A stretch of 38,696 nucleotides of DNA from Treponema sp. (GCA_031258505.1 JAIRMT010000020.1:1-38696), one strand, 5' to 3'. Positions 1 to 8,701 are shown, counted from the stretch's first letter. Numbers and translations are program-made. Notes: generated from the sequence alone by a model not told the origin.

Positions 1-292
1 CTTAGCGTATAAAACTTCCATACGCTAAGTTAGAAGCTCCATACGCTAAGATGAAAGCTCTATCTTAGCGTATAAAACTTCCATACGCTAAGATGAAAGC
101 TCTATCTTAGCGTATAAAACTTCCATACGCTAAGATGAAAGTTCTAACTTAGCGTATAAAACTCCCATACGCTAAGTTAGAAGCTCTAACTTAGCGTATA
201 AAACCTCCATACGCTAAGCTAGAAGTTATACACACCAAATAAAACCTCCATACGCCAAGATGAAAACTCTATACGCCAAGATAGAAACTCAG
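1..292. repeat. Tandem array of a 10-bp core (ATACGCTAAG) in alternating orientation, 42-bp (2x21) period, forming hairpins CTTAGCGTAT-aaaacttcc-ATACGCTAAG
   Basis: Repeated CTTAGCGTATAAAACTTCCATACGCTAAG units spaced by 13 bp; degenerate 21-bp units (atacgccaagatgaaaactct) at the right edge; array runs off the left edge. Confidence 0.95.
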
Positions 293-573
293 TATGTGTC
301 TCATACGCAGGCAAGATCGAGATACGATCGTGGATAGGTGCGCTTTATTTTATGGAGCGGGTTAATGAAGCCTATGTTGCTGGCGTATCGGGAGTATCGT
401 TTATGAATCCGTGGGTCAAGTTTAGCATTTATGCGGGGATGCTTTATTAAAAAAGTATCCGACTAAAACTTCCCCTTATCAATAAGCGCCACACTCAGCT
501 CAGGAACACCGCTTGACAAAAATCAAACATCCGTTAAATCTATGTACAGATTCGCGGTCAAAGGAGCTTTATT

Positions 574-1593
574 ATGTCAAAACGAGAGTTAGTGTTAAAG
601 ACATTCAGAAACGAAAAGCCTGAACGGACGCCTGTTGGGTTTTGGTTTCATTATGCGAAGGATGAACTAGTCGATGGATTTGAAAACCCGGAGGTTTTTG
701 AGGCAAACATTGCAGGCCACAGGAAGTTTTATACAGACTTTCAGCCTGATCTGGTCAAAATTATGACAGACGGCTACTTTATATACCCTAATAAGCTGTT
801 TATGGAGGCAAAAACCCTTGATGACCTACGAAAAGTGCAGCCTATCGGGGAAAACCATGAGTGGATCGAGCGACAGGTGGGCTTTGCCAAGACCATAAGG
901 GGCATATTTGGCGATGAAGTTCTCTCTTTCTATAACATCTTCGCGCCCGCCACGCTTTTCAAGTTTGGCAATCATGGCGAAAAGAACGCCGCAAAGCTGT
1001 TCACGGATTTCGCGGTGGAAGACGCTGCCGCGCTTGCCCGCGCGCTCAGGGTGGTTGCGGGAGACCTCGCCATCCTTGCGCAGCGCGTCATAAGCGAGGC
1101 AAAGATCAGCGGCCTCTATTACAGCGTCCATGATGTGGCGGACAGCCGCTTCAGCGACGCGCTCCGCCTCTCGGTGAACGCGCCGGCTGATCGCGTCTTG
1201 CTTGACGCAGCTAACGAGACAGGCGCGGCCAGCGAAACCGGCGCGCTCAATATCCTCCACATCTGCGGCTATGAGGGACAGCGGAATCAGCTTTCGCATT
1301 ATGTGGACTATCCCGCGCAGATCATCAACTGGGCTACTACGGTGGAAAAGGTTTCCCTGGGGCAGGGGAAGCGACTTTTCGGCGGACGTCCGGTTATTGG
1401 CGGCTTTGATAGCACGGTCAATGGCGTGCTGTACAAAGGCGGCAAGGCGGAGATTGAGGCTGAAACTGGACGCCTGTTGCGGGAGGCCGGAACCACCGGC
1501 GTGGTTCTGGGCGCTGACTGCACCATCCCGCGAGACATCAAGCTGGACCACCTGCGCTGGGTGCGCGACGCGGCTGCGGCTTTTAAGGACTGA
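574..1593 (+). CDS. Uroporphyrinogen decarboxylase (URO-D) family protein
   Basis: 339-aa ORF with RBS AAAGGAGC upstream; URO-D-like N-terminus (KRELVLKTFRNEKPERTPVGFWFH) and C-terminal GGFDSTVNGVLYKGG...GTTGVVLGADCTIPRD. Confidence 0.88.
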   Translation: MSKRELVLKTFRNEKPERTPVGFWFHYAKDELVDGFENPEVFEANIAGHRKFYTDFQPDLVKIMTDGYFIYPNKLFMEAKTLDDLRKVQPIGENHEWIERQVGFAKTIRGIFGDEVLSFYNIFAPATLFKFGNHGEKNAAKLFTDFAVEDAAALARALRVVAGDLAILAQRVISEAKISGLYYSVHDVADSRFSDALRLSVNAPADRVLLDAANETGAASETGALNILHICGYEGQRNQLSHYVDYPAQIINWATTVEKVSLGQGKRLFGGRPVIGGFDSTVNGVLYKGGKAEIEAETGRLLREAGTTGVVLGADCTIPRDIKLDHLRWVRDAAAAFKD

Positions 1594-1647
1594 GCAAGAG
1601 ACGGGGCAAGTATGCCTCGCCTCTTGCCTCAAAATTCTATTTATTTA

Positions 1648-1763
1648 CTCATGTTACGCAGGAAGAAAAAACGGTAAGAATTGGTCATCGAAGGGACGCG
1701 AATATTTCATCGCGTTCATTCGCGTAATTCGATGATCTTTTTCTTTCCGGTGCGTAAGGTGAG
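1648..1763. repeat. MITE/REP-like imperfect palindromic element, copy 1
   Basis: Left end CTCATGTTACGCAGGAAGAAAAA is the imperfect reverse complement of the right end TTTTTCTTTCCGGTGCGTAAGGTGAG; second copy at 3588-3729. Confidence 0.8.
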
Positions 1764-1840
1764 TCAATAAATCTGAAATACTCTTCATCCGCTCTTTTCA
1801 TTCCCCTTTCTTCATTTTCTCCTTCCGCCGTATCGTTTCA

Positions 1841-2077
1841 AATATTCCCTCAAGCCGCAAAGGGAAAATAAATCCCGAAAAACTAAAGGAAATGGCGGAA
1901 AACCATCTCGACGGGTATTTAAGGGAATTCGGTGTCTGCTTTCAGGCAATAGACAAAAGATTTAAGTCTCTCGGTATTACCTGTAAAAAAACTTTTACTT
2001 ATTCCGAAAAAAGGGAAGGGTTTTTAACGAAAATTGAGCAGATATTGTGGAAAAACCGAGTGTATGTAGAAGAATGA
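1841..2077 (+). pseudogene. IS630-family transposase N-terminal (HTH) fragment
   Basis: In-frame reading IPSSRKGKINPEKLKEMAENHLDGYLREFGVCFQAIDKRFKSLGITCKKTFTYSEKREGFLTKIEQ resembles the IS630 OrfA helix-turn-helix region; no DDE domain follows. Confidence 0.6.
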
Positions 2078-2110
2078 TCAATAAGCCCAATTCCCCATAG
2101 AGAGCCTTTA

Positions 2111-3508
2111 TCAAACTTTTTGTTTAACTTCGGTCTCGACTCCAGCCCCATCTTTGAACGAAACAAGGTTCTGCGTTGTCTCAAGTGCATAAGATAACAA
2201 AGCGTGATGCTCATATTCCACTTCACCGGTCTGGTTATCAACCGGATCGGCGCGGAAGTGCTGTTTCGGCGGAACAAAATCCGTACAAATGGCGCTGTTG
2301 GCGGCCATTCTGAATATGTCAAGATTACCGAAGTAGTAGTTCCAGCGATCAAACGCACCGGACTCCAGGGCTCCGCCGCCAAACGATGGGTCGGCGAAGA
2401 GCCAGCCCCACGGCTCAACGTAAAACTCAGCCCAGTCATGGCAACCGGTCGAGAACTCCGACACGGACAGGCCGGACTGCCAGCGCGCCGGAACGCCAGC
2501 CATGCGGCAGAGCGTAATAAACAGAATAGCCTGCACACCGCAATCCCCCTTGAGATTCACCGCCGCATACTCAGCAATGTTTTCAATGATCGCGTATTCG
2601 GGCATGAAGGAATAGCGCACCTTACGGGTGATGAAGTCATAGATACGCCGAGCCTTTTTCAGCGGATTGGTCTCGCCATCAAGGATTTCCTCAAGCAGAA
2701 AACGCAGGTACGGCGTAAAGCGGATATGTGGCGCTTGTTCCTCAAGACAAAAGTCGTAGACCCCAGCCTTTGCCGCCGCCGGCTCCGGGCTGACAAACTC
2801 AAGCTGATTACAATAGGTGTACTCGACCCAGAAAACGCTGTCTGGCGCCAGTGCTGTCTCAAAACACACGGTGCGTTGTTCCGCGTCCAACGGCGCAATG
2901 CTGACTTTTGCTGCTGGCGAAGTCCCCAGCAGAGCGATCTTGCTGGTCTGCCGCGCCTCACGGGGTATGGGCAAGTGAACCAGAACACGGCGTCCGGTTT
3001 CTTCAAACGCTTTCTTAACCTGAATAGAGGCGCGAAGCCGTATCTCCGCGCTTCTACCGCCGTCTTTCCGCATGACATCGACGTTTATATCAAGCTGTTC
3101 TTTCCGTTTGTTGGATCGCTCACTCAGATCGGGCGTCAGAAGCCGTTTACGGTAATCGTCCCGTGTTTTCAGCAGGTTATCAAAAAAGCGCCGGTGAAAG
3201 TGCGGCTCGCCCACAACAAAAGCCCAGTCCGCCTCCCCGTTAGCCTTGAGCGCGTCAAGCTCGTCCGGCACGAAGTCGCGGATTTGCTCTCGCATAAGCC
3301 GCTGCGCCGCGTCTACACTATATGGATACTCGTCATGAGCGAGGATATCGAGCGTTTGCGTTTCAATTTCAAGCCGCTGACGCAGAGCGCACGGCAGGTC
3401 TTTCTTCAACAGGGCGGCGATGAGCCGGTTTGCGCCGGCAAAGTCGCCGACAGCCCTGAGCTTCTGCACATCTTCAGGCAGAGGCACAGATTGATAGGCA
3501 AGATTCAT
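2111..3508 (-). CDS. Transglutaminase-like domain protein
   Basis: 465-aa ORF with GDCGVQAILFITLCRMAGVPARW...CHDWAEFYVEPWGWLFADPSFG (Cys-His-Asp arrangement of transglutaminase-like superfamily). Confidence 0.88.
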   Translation of the reverse strand: MNLAYQSVPLPEDVQKLRAVGDFAGANRLIAALLKKDLPCALRQRLEIETQTLDILAHDEYPYSVDAAQRLMREQIRDFVPDELDALKANGEADWAFVVGEPHFHRRFFDNLLKTRDDYRKRLLTPDLSERSNKRKEQLDINVDVMRKDGGRSAEIRLRASIQVKKAFEETGRRVLVHLPIPREARQTSKIALLGTSPAAKVSIAPLDAEQRTVCFETALAPDSVFWVEYTYCNQLEFVSPEPAAAKAGVYDFCLEEQAPHIRFTPYLRFLLEEILDGETNPLKKARRIYDFITRKVRYSFMPEYAIIENIAEYAAVNLKGDCGVQAILFITLCRMAGVPARWQSGLSVSEFSTGCHDWAEFYVEPWGWLFADPSFGGGALESGAFDRWNYYFGNLDIFRMAANSAICTDFVPPKQHFRADPVDNQTGEVEYEHHALLSYALETTQNLVSFKDGAGVETEVKQKV

Positions 3509-3517
3509 AGCAGTAAT

Positions 3518-3546
3518 ATGGACTTAAAAAGGAAAAGCGTCAAGGA
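3518..3546. repeat. 29-bp direct repeat, copy 1 (ATGGACTTAAAAAGGAAAAGCGTCAAGGA)
   Basis: Identical 29-mer at 3986-4014. Confidence 0.95.
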
Positions 3547-3587
3547 TATGTTTTGTACTTTTGACGTTGACATGGGTGTTTTAATAT

Positions 3588-3729
3588 CTCATGTTACGCG
3601 GGAAGAAAAAACGGTAAGAATTTATCATCGAATGGACGCTGATATACGCGAATATTTCATTTCTCTAAAGAAAATTCGCGTTCATTCGCGTCATTCGATG
3701 ATCTTTTTCTTTCCGGCGCGTAAGGTGAG
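3588..3729. repeat. MITE/REP-like imperfect palindromic element, copy 2, flanked by TTAATAT direct repeats
   Basis: CTCATGTTACGCGGGAAGAAAAA...TTTTTCTTTCCGGCGCGTAAGGTGAG; TTAATAT at 3581-3587 and 3730-3736. Confidence 0.82.
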
Positions 3730-3752
3730 TTAATATGGGATAATAACACGGA

Positions 3753-3985
3753 TACTCTCCAAGACCAAACGGATACTCTCAGAGACTCAACGGATACTCT
3801 CAGAGACCAAACGGATTACTCTCAGAGACCAAACGGATACTCTCAGAGACCAAACGGATACTCTCCAAGACCAAACGAATACTCTCAGAGACCAAACGAA
3901 TACTCCCAGAGACCAAACGGATACTCTCAGAGACTCAACGAATACTCTCAGAGACCAAACGGATACTCTCCAAGACCAAACGGAG
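3753..3985. repeat. Minisatellite, 21-bp unit (cggatactctcagagaccaaa), about 11 copies
   Basis: Direct reading; units differ mainly at CAGAGACC/CCAAGACC and GGAT/GAAT; one unit is 22 bp. Confidence 0.97.
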
Positions 3986-4014
3986 ATGGACTTAAAAAGG
4001 AAAAGCGTCAAGGA
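3986..4014. repeat. 29-bp direct repeat, copy 2
   Basis: Identical to 3518-3546. Confidence 0.95.
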
Positions 4015-4096
4015 AGAAATGAAGTATTCGCGTATATTCGCGTTCATTCGCGGACAAATTCTTACGGTTTTATTTAACGTACCTTACGCGCCGGAG
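4014..4096. repeat. Partial, inverted copy of the MITE-like element
   Basis: aaatgaagtattcgcgtatattcgcgttcattcgcggacaaattcttacggtttta matches the reverse complement of the left half of copy 2. Confidence 0.7.
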
Positions 4097-4141
4097 ATTC
4101 AAGTCCAACCGCCGAAGATTCAAGTCCAACCGTCAAGGATT
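4095..4141. repeat. Short 21-bp tandem repeat (agattcaagtccaaccgccga), 2+ copies
   Basis: agattcaagtccaaccgccga / agattcaagtccaaccgtcaa / ggattc..., exact 21-bp spacing. Confidence 0.85.
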
Positions 4142-4234
4142 CGTCTTCAATCAGCGTTGATTTCTCCACATTGGGCTGTCCCAAAAGAGTAGACATTTTT
4201 TACCGAATTTTACCCGCAAAAAAGTACACGGCAC

Positions 4235-4269
4235 TTGACACATCTTTGTTAGTACATTATAACAAAGAT
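4235..4269 (+). promoter_or_regulatory. Sigma70-like promoter (TTGACA-17-TATAAC) overlapped by a perfect inverted repeat ATCTTTGTTA-gtacatta-TAACAAAGAT
   Basis: -35 TTGACA 4235-4240, spacer 17, -10 TATAAC 4258-4263; 10-bp arms at 4242-4251 and 4260-4269. Confidence 0.75.
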
Positions 4270-4394
4270 AGCAATAGTTAACTATCAAGATTGGATAAGG
4301 GAGTGATGTTGCCGCCGGACCGGATGTGGGCTGTTTTTGGTCAATCAGCTCCTTGAAAGACTTGCTGTGTCCGGTTTGGGTTTTGGGAGACGAT

Positions 4395-4973
4395 ATGAAC
4401 ACTACGGGTAACTGTTTATTGTTGGATATGACGCTGGCGCGGCATTGCGCGCCGGTCTTGCTGGGGAAAAAACCGGCGGCTCTCTTTCCCATACCCCTGG
4501 GCTGGGACGAGATGCTAACCAAGATGCCGCTGCCGGGAAATATGCGCTTTCTGTTGCTACGGCGTCCGGGGAAGAAGGCGCTGGTTTTTGCCTACCAGTT
4601 GCGGCTCTTGTCCCGCGCGCTGGATACGGACGGGGCGCGTGAAACTCTCGGCGCTTTAGGCTATCCGGCGGCAGAGGAAGCGGGTGATCCTGGTCCGTGT
4701 CTTGCTTTTTTGGAGCGGCGGTTCTGGGAAGGCGCGGATTTTCCCCACGAGGTCGGGTTTTTTCTCGGCTATCCGCCTGAGGATGTGCTTGGGTTCATCC
4801 ATCATCGGGGAAGCCACTGCAAGTTATGCGGTATGTGGAAGGTTTACGGCGACGTGGCGCGGGCGGCGGCCCTGTTTGCCGAATACGCGAAGTGCAGAGA
4901 ACGCTTGCTGAAATACGTTCAAAACGGCGGCGTGATTCTGAGGGAGAAACCGTCCGCAACGTTGGCGGGTTGA
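4395..4973 (+). CDS. DUF3793 family protein
   Basis: MNTTGNCLLLDMTLARHCAPVLLGKKPAALF...FPHEVGFFLGYPPEDVLGFI...CKLCGMWKVYGD; the upstream in-frame ATG at 4326 seems less likely as start. Confidence 0.8.
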   Translation: MNTTGNCLLLDMTLARHCAPVLLGKKPAALFPIPLGWDEMLTKMPLPGNMRFLLLRRPGKKALVFAYQLRLLSRALDTDGARETLGALGYPAAEEAGDPGPCLAFLERRFWEGADFPHEVGFFLGYPPEDVLGFIHHRGSHCKLCGMWKVYGDVARAAALFAEYAKCRERLLKYVQNGGVILREKPSATLAG

Positions 4974-5078
4974 AAGCGCTAGGAATGACGGTCAATCCGG
5001 TTGTTCCGTTAAATCGCATAAAGCTGTCCAAAACAGATGTTGAGGAACAGTTTTATATATATATTTTAGGAGGCCTAT

Positions 5079-5501
5079 ATGAGTAAGGCGGTAGTTGTTT
5101 ATTGGAGCGGTACAGGAAACACTGAGGCGATGGCGAAGGCTATCGAGAAGGGTTTGAAGGAGGGCGGCGCAGAGGTTACGTTGCTTGAAACCGCACAGGC
5201 GAAGGCGGACATCATTGATCAATACGATCTGTTCGCGTTCGGTTGCCCGGCGATGGGAAACGAGGTGCTGGAAGAAGAGGCGTTCGAGCCTTTTTTCACG
5301 TCCATCGAGGGAAAGCTGGCCGGGAAGAAGGTCGCGCTATTCGGCACGTATGACTGGGGTGACGGTCAGTGGATGCGGGACTGGCAGAAGCGGACGGCGG
5401 ATGCCGGAGCGACAGTGTTCGAGGAGGGCTTTAGTGTCCAGCAGGAATCCTCGGATGAAGAGGCGAGCGCCGCATTCGGCAAGCGATTTGCGGCGTTTTA
5501 G
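5079..5501 (+). CDS. Flavodoxin
   Basis: VVVYWSGTGNTEAMAKAIEKGL phosphate-binding loop; GTYDWGDGQWM; strong RBS TTAGGAGG. Confidence 0.93.
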   Translation: MSKAVVVYWSGTGNTEAMAKAIEKGLKEGGAEVTLLETAQAKADIIDQYDLFAFGCPAMGNEVLEEEAFEPFFTSIEGKLAGKKVALFGTYDWGDGQWMRDWQKRTADAGATVFEEGFSVQQESSDEEASAAFGKRFAAF

Positions 5502-5514
5502 GCGGTGAGAAATG

Positions 5515-5548
5515 GGCGGGCTTACGGGTTAGCCCGCCTATTTTATTT
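5515..5548 (+). terminator. Rho-independent terminator-like hairpin after flavodoxin
   Basis: GGCGGGCT-tacgggtt-AGCCCGCC followed by tattttattt. Confidence 0.75.
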
Positions 5549-5565
5549 GTTGAGAGGAGTATGGT

Positions 5566-5889
5566 ATGAATGTGGTGATTATTGGGGGGAATGACCGGAT
5601 GGTGTGCCGGTATCGGGACATTTGCCGGGAGCATGGGTGTAAGGCGAAGATTTATACGCAGCCTAAGGGGAACTTGGAGTGTCTCATGGGAAGCCCGGAG
5701 CTAATTGTGCTATTCACAAATCCTGTGGCGCATGAGATGATCAGGATTGCAAAGAAGATAGCAGCGGCTCAAGCAATTCCGCTGGTACAGTCGCACTGCG
5801 CGAGTTGTAGTTCCTTGCGGAATGTGCTGGCGGTGGCGAAGCGGGACGGCGTGAATGTGGGGACCACGGGACGTAACGGTAGAAGATGA
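5566..5889 (+). CDS. DUF2325 domain-containing protein
   Basis: MNVVIIGGNDRMVCRYRDICREHGCKAKIYTQ...PLVQSHCASCSSLRNVL. Confidence 0.8.
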   Translation: MNVVIIGGNDRMVCRYRDICREHGCKAKIYTQPKGNLECLMGSPELIVLFTNPVAHEMIRIAKKIAAAQAIPLVQSHCASCSSLRNVLAVAKRDGVNVGTTGRNGRR

Positions 5890-5938
5890 GGCAATTCGTT
5901 GCTTGAATAAATAACGTTATACGAGTATCCTTGCCTCT

Positions 5939-6826
5939 ATGAAAAAGATACAATATCTGTTTTTAGTGTGCATACTCTGTGCGTTGCGCGCCGTGCTTTA
6001 CGCGCAAACCCCTATCAACACGATCGATGTTCTCGGAAGGCGGGTGAGCTTTAGCGCCATCCCACAGCGGATTATAAGCCTCAGCCCGGGCGTTACCGAG
6101 ATACTCTTTGCCATTGGCGCAGAGGCACAGGTGGTAGGCGTTACCGAGTACTGCAACTATCCACCGGAAACCGCGAACCGGACTAAGGTCGGTGGGTTTT
6201 CCGGCATAACGGTTAATGTTGAACAGATCGTGGTACTCAAGCCGGACCTGGTTATTGTTTCCGGGGAGATGCACGAGCGTATCATTGCCTTACTCGACGA
6301 GCTTGGGATCAAGTCCTTCGCCGTTGAGCCGTCAACCTTTGCTCAGGTGTACACGACCATTGAAACCATAGGCCGGTTCACGGGGCATGAGTCGGGCGCG
6401 GCCAGCGTGGTTGCCGCTATGCGCGCCAAGATAACGCGGGCGCAGGCGCAGCGCGGGAATCGGGAGCGGCCTGGGGTGTTCTGGGAACTGACCGACGATC
6501 CGCTTATGAGTACCGGCGGCGGTACTTTTATCAACGAGGCCATCAGTCTGGCTGGCGGGAGAAACATTTTTGAGGACCTTAGTGAGCGCTGGCCCATAGT
6601 GAGTACGGAACAGGTGCTGTTGCGAAGACCCGCGTGGATTCTGGCTGGAGACGATCACGGTGTGGTTATTGATCCGCAGGCGCTTGCGCGGCGTCCGGGC
6701 TGGTCGGCTTTACCCGCAGTGCGGGATAAACACGTCGCGTTGGTGAACGCGGATATGCTCTACCGTTACGGGCCCCGCCTTGCTGATGCGGTGCTGGCTA
6801 TTTCTAACATTTTGTTTGCGAACTGA
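5939..6826 (+). CDS. ABC transporter substrate-binding protein (iron-siderophore/cobalamin type, BtuF/FecB-like)
   Basis: Signal peptide; IDVLGRRVSFSAIPQRIISLSPGVTEILFAIGAEAQVVGVTEYCNYPPE. Confidence 0.92.
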   Translation: MKKIQYLFLVCILCALRAVLYAQTPINTIDVLGRRVSFSAIPQRIISLSPGVTEILFAIGAEAQVVGVTEYCNYPPETANRTKVGGFSGITVNVEQIVVLKPDLVIVSGEMHERIIALLDELGIKSFAVEPSTFAQVYTTIETIGRFTGHESGAASVVAAMRAKITRAQAQRGNRERPGVFWELTDDPLMSTGGGTFINEAISLAGGRNIFEDLSERWPIVSTEQVLLRRPAWILAGDDHGVVIDPQALARRPGWSALPAVRDKHVALVNADMLYRYGPRLADAVLAISNILFAN

Positions 6827-6862
6827 AGGGGCATCCAACTGCTGAAGCGTTTTTCTCCGCTG

Positions 6863-7843
6863 ATGATCATTCTTATTCTGTCCCTGACTCCGGCGTTTCT
6901 GGTTGGCCTGGCGAGTGGTTCAGTGTTTTTTAGCCCAACGCAGCTTATGGAGGCGCTGCGCGATACAGAGGGAACAACAGCGCTTATTCTGTTTGAGATA
7001 CGGCTTCCCCGTCTGATTCTGGCAATGGCAGTGGGCGCGGCCCTCGCAGTGTCAGGCGCGGCGTTTCAGGGCATCTTTCGCAATTCGCTGGCCGATCCCT
7101 ATGTGATAGGCGCATCATCGGGCGCGGCGCTAGGCGCGGCCATTGCCGTAAGCACGGGACTAACGTTTATCGGGCCAATTTCGCCAATATCACTCTGCGC
7201 CTTTTGCGGCGCGTTACTAGCAGTTGCTCTAGCTTTTACCATAGCGCGAAGCGCGGGCAATCCGCCGCCTGCAACCGCGCTCCTGCTTGCCGGAACAGCT
7301 CTCAGCGCGCTCTTTTCTTCCCTGCTTTCGCTCATACTCCTGCTCAAGGATCAGACGTTTCAGCGGGTGTATTTCTGGCTTCTGGGGAGCCTTAACGGAA
7401 CCACCTGGTCAGCCTTGTCAGCGGTTCTGCCGGTGATGACGCTTGGCTGTCTCATCGTGTTTCTGCACGCCCGCCCCCTTGATCTGCTTTTACAGGGCGA
7501 AGACGTAGCCGAAAGCCTGGGCATTGAGGTACGAAAAACCCGCTCCGCCATCGCGCTTGGCGCAGCGCTTGCTACAGCCGCCGCTGTTTCCGCCTCCGGC
7601 GTCATCGGTTTTGTGGGACTCATTGCCCCGCATACCATGCGGCTCCTCATTGGGCCGTCGCACAAACGGCTTCTCCCCAGTTCCGCACTTGCCGGAGCCT
7701 TGCTGGTACTTGTGGCGGACTGCGTGGCGCGAAGTGCAGCGGGAAGCCTTGAGTTGCCCATCGGCGTTATCACGTCTTTATGTGGAGCGCCGTTCTTTAT
7801 TTGGCTCCTTATCCACCACAGTGGACGCCTCGGACGCTTATAA
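6863..7843 (+). CDS. FecCD/BtuC-family ABC transporter permease
   Basis: RLPRLILAMAVGAALAVSGAAFQGIFRNSLADPYVIGASSGAALGA; GFVGLIAPHTMRLLIG. A CTG codon at 6842 could be an upstream start. Confidence 0.93.
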   Translation: MIILILSLTPAFLVGLASGSVFFSPTQLMEALRDTEGTTALILFEIRLPRLILAMAVGAALAVSGAAFQGIFRNSLADPYVIGASSGAALGAAIAVSTGLTFIGPISPISLCAFCGALLAVALAFTIARSAGNPPPATALLLAGTALSALFSSLLSLILLLKDQTFQRVYFWLLGSLNGTTWSALSAVLPVMTLGCLIVFLHARPLDLLLQGEDVAESLGIEVRKTRSAIALGAALATAAAVSASGVIGFVGLIAPHTMRLLIGPSHKRLLPSSALAGALLVLVADCVARSAAGSLELPIGVITSLCGAPFFIWLLIHHSGRLGRL

Positions 7844-7845
7844 AC

Positions 7846-8688
7846 ATGGATACCCTGAAACTTGTCCCCCGACTGGAACTAGAACAGCTTTCCATAGGCT
7901 TTGGTAAAAAGGCAATTCTAAGCAACATCACCCTTGCCATTAAGCCGGGCGAACTGATTGCGCTGATCGGCCCCAACGGAAGTGGGAAAACTACGCTCCT
8001 CAAAACCATCGGCGGGCTTCTAAAACCACTCATCGGCGCAGTGATGCTTGATGGACGGAACATTACGCTTATGGGCAAACGGGAAAAGGCGCTGAAAATC
8101 AGTCTGCTCTTTCAAGGCGCCACATCAGACTGGGGTTTCACGGTTGAGGAGCTGGTAACCCAAGGGCGTTTCCCCCACCACGGCTTTTTTAAGAGTAGTG
8201 CGGCGCAAAACACGAAACAAACAGCAGCCTTAGACAAAGACATCGTGGAAAAGGCGATACGTTCCACTGGCTTGAGCGGCTTTGAACATCGTGTGGTAAC
8301 CGAGCTGTCTGGCGGCGAGTTTCAGCGGGTACTCATTGCCCGCGCCATGTCCCAGGAGTCGGGTTTGCTCCTGCTAGACGAGCCAGCCAATAACCTTGAC
8401 CCAAAGTATCAGTACATGGTGATGAATCTAGTACGTTCAATGACCGCTTTTGGTCGTGTCGCCATTGTGAGCCTCCACGATCTCAACCTTGCCAGTCTTT
8501 ATGCGGATCGCGTCATGCTCGTGGGTAAGGGCGGCCTTGTGGCAATGGGCAGGCCGGGCGAAGTCTTGCGGGAAGATATCCTTGAAGCTGTCTTCGGTAT
8601 TCCCCTGGTGATTGCTCCGCACGTCCACAATCCCCATATACAGGCCGTATTTCCACCCCTGCCAGACATACCGGAGCGGCCTGTGTGA
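7846..8688 (+). CDS. Iron-chelate/cobalamin ABC transporter ATP-binding protein
   Basis: Walker A GPNGSGKTTLLKT; LSGGEFQRVLIARAM; Walker B LLLLDEPANNLD. Start taken at 7846 rather than 7780. Confidence 0.93.
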   Translation: MDTLKLVPRLELEQLSIGFGKKAILSNITLAIKPGELIALIGPNGSGKTTLLKTIGGLLKPLIGAVMLDGRNITLMGKREKALKISLLFQGATSDWGFTVEELVTQGRFPHHGFFKSSAAQNTKQTAALDKDIVEKAIRSTGLSGFEHRVVTELSGGEFQRVLIARAMSQESGLLLLDEPANNLDPKYQYMVMNLVRSMTAFGRVAIVSLHDLNLASLYADRVMLVGKGGLVAMGRPGEVLREDILEAVFGIPLVIAPHVHNPHIQAVFPPLPDIPERPV

Positions 8689-8701
8689 TGGCTGTCAGAC
8701 A

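Noticed and set aside
513-545. TTGACA promoter upstream of the URO-D gene
   Set aside because: A TTGACA is present at 513-518 but no convincing -10 at 16-18 bp spacing.
826-1632. 268-aa minus-strand ORF
   Set aside because: Antisense to the URO-D family CDS; no recognisable protein features.
2204-3733. 509-aa plus-strand ORF
   Set aside because: Fully antisense to the clear transglutaminase-like CDS; composition and lack of motifs indicate a spurious shadow ORF.
3787-4047. 86-aa ORF made of WSLRVSV repeats
   Set aside because: Created by the 21-bp minisatellite; one 22-bp unit breaks the frame and the start lies in the MITE-like repeat.
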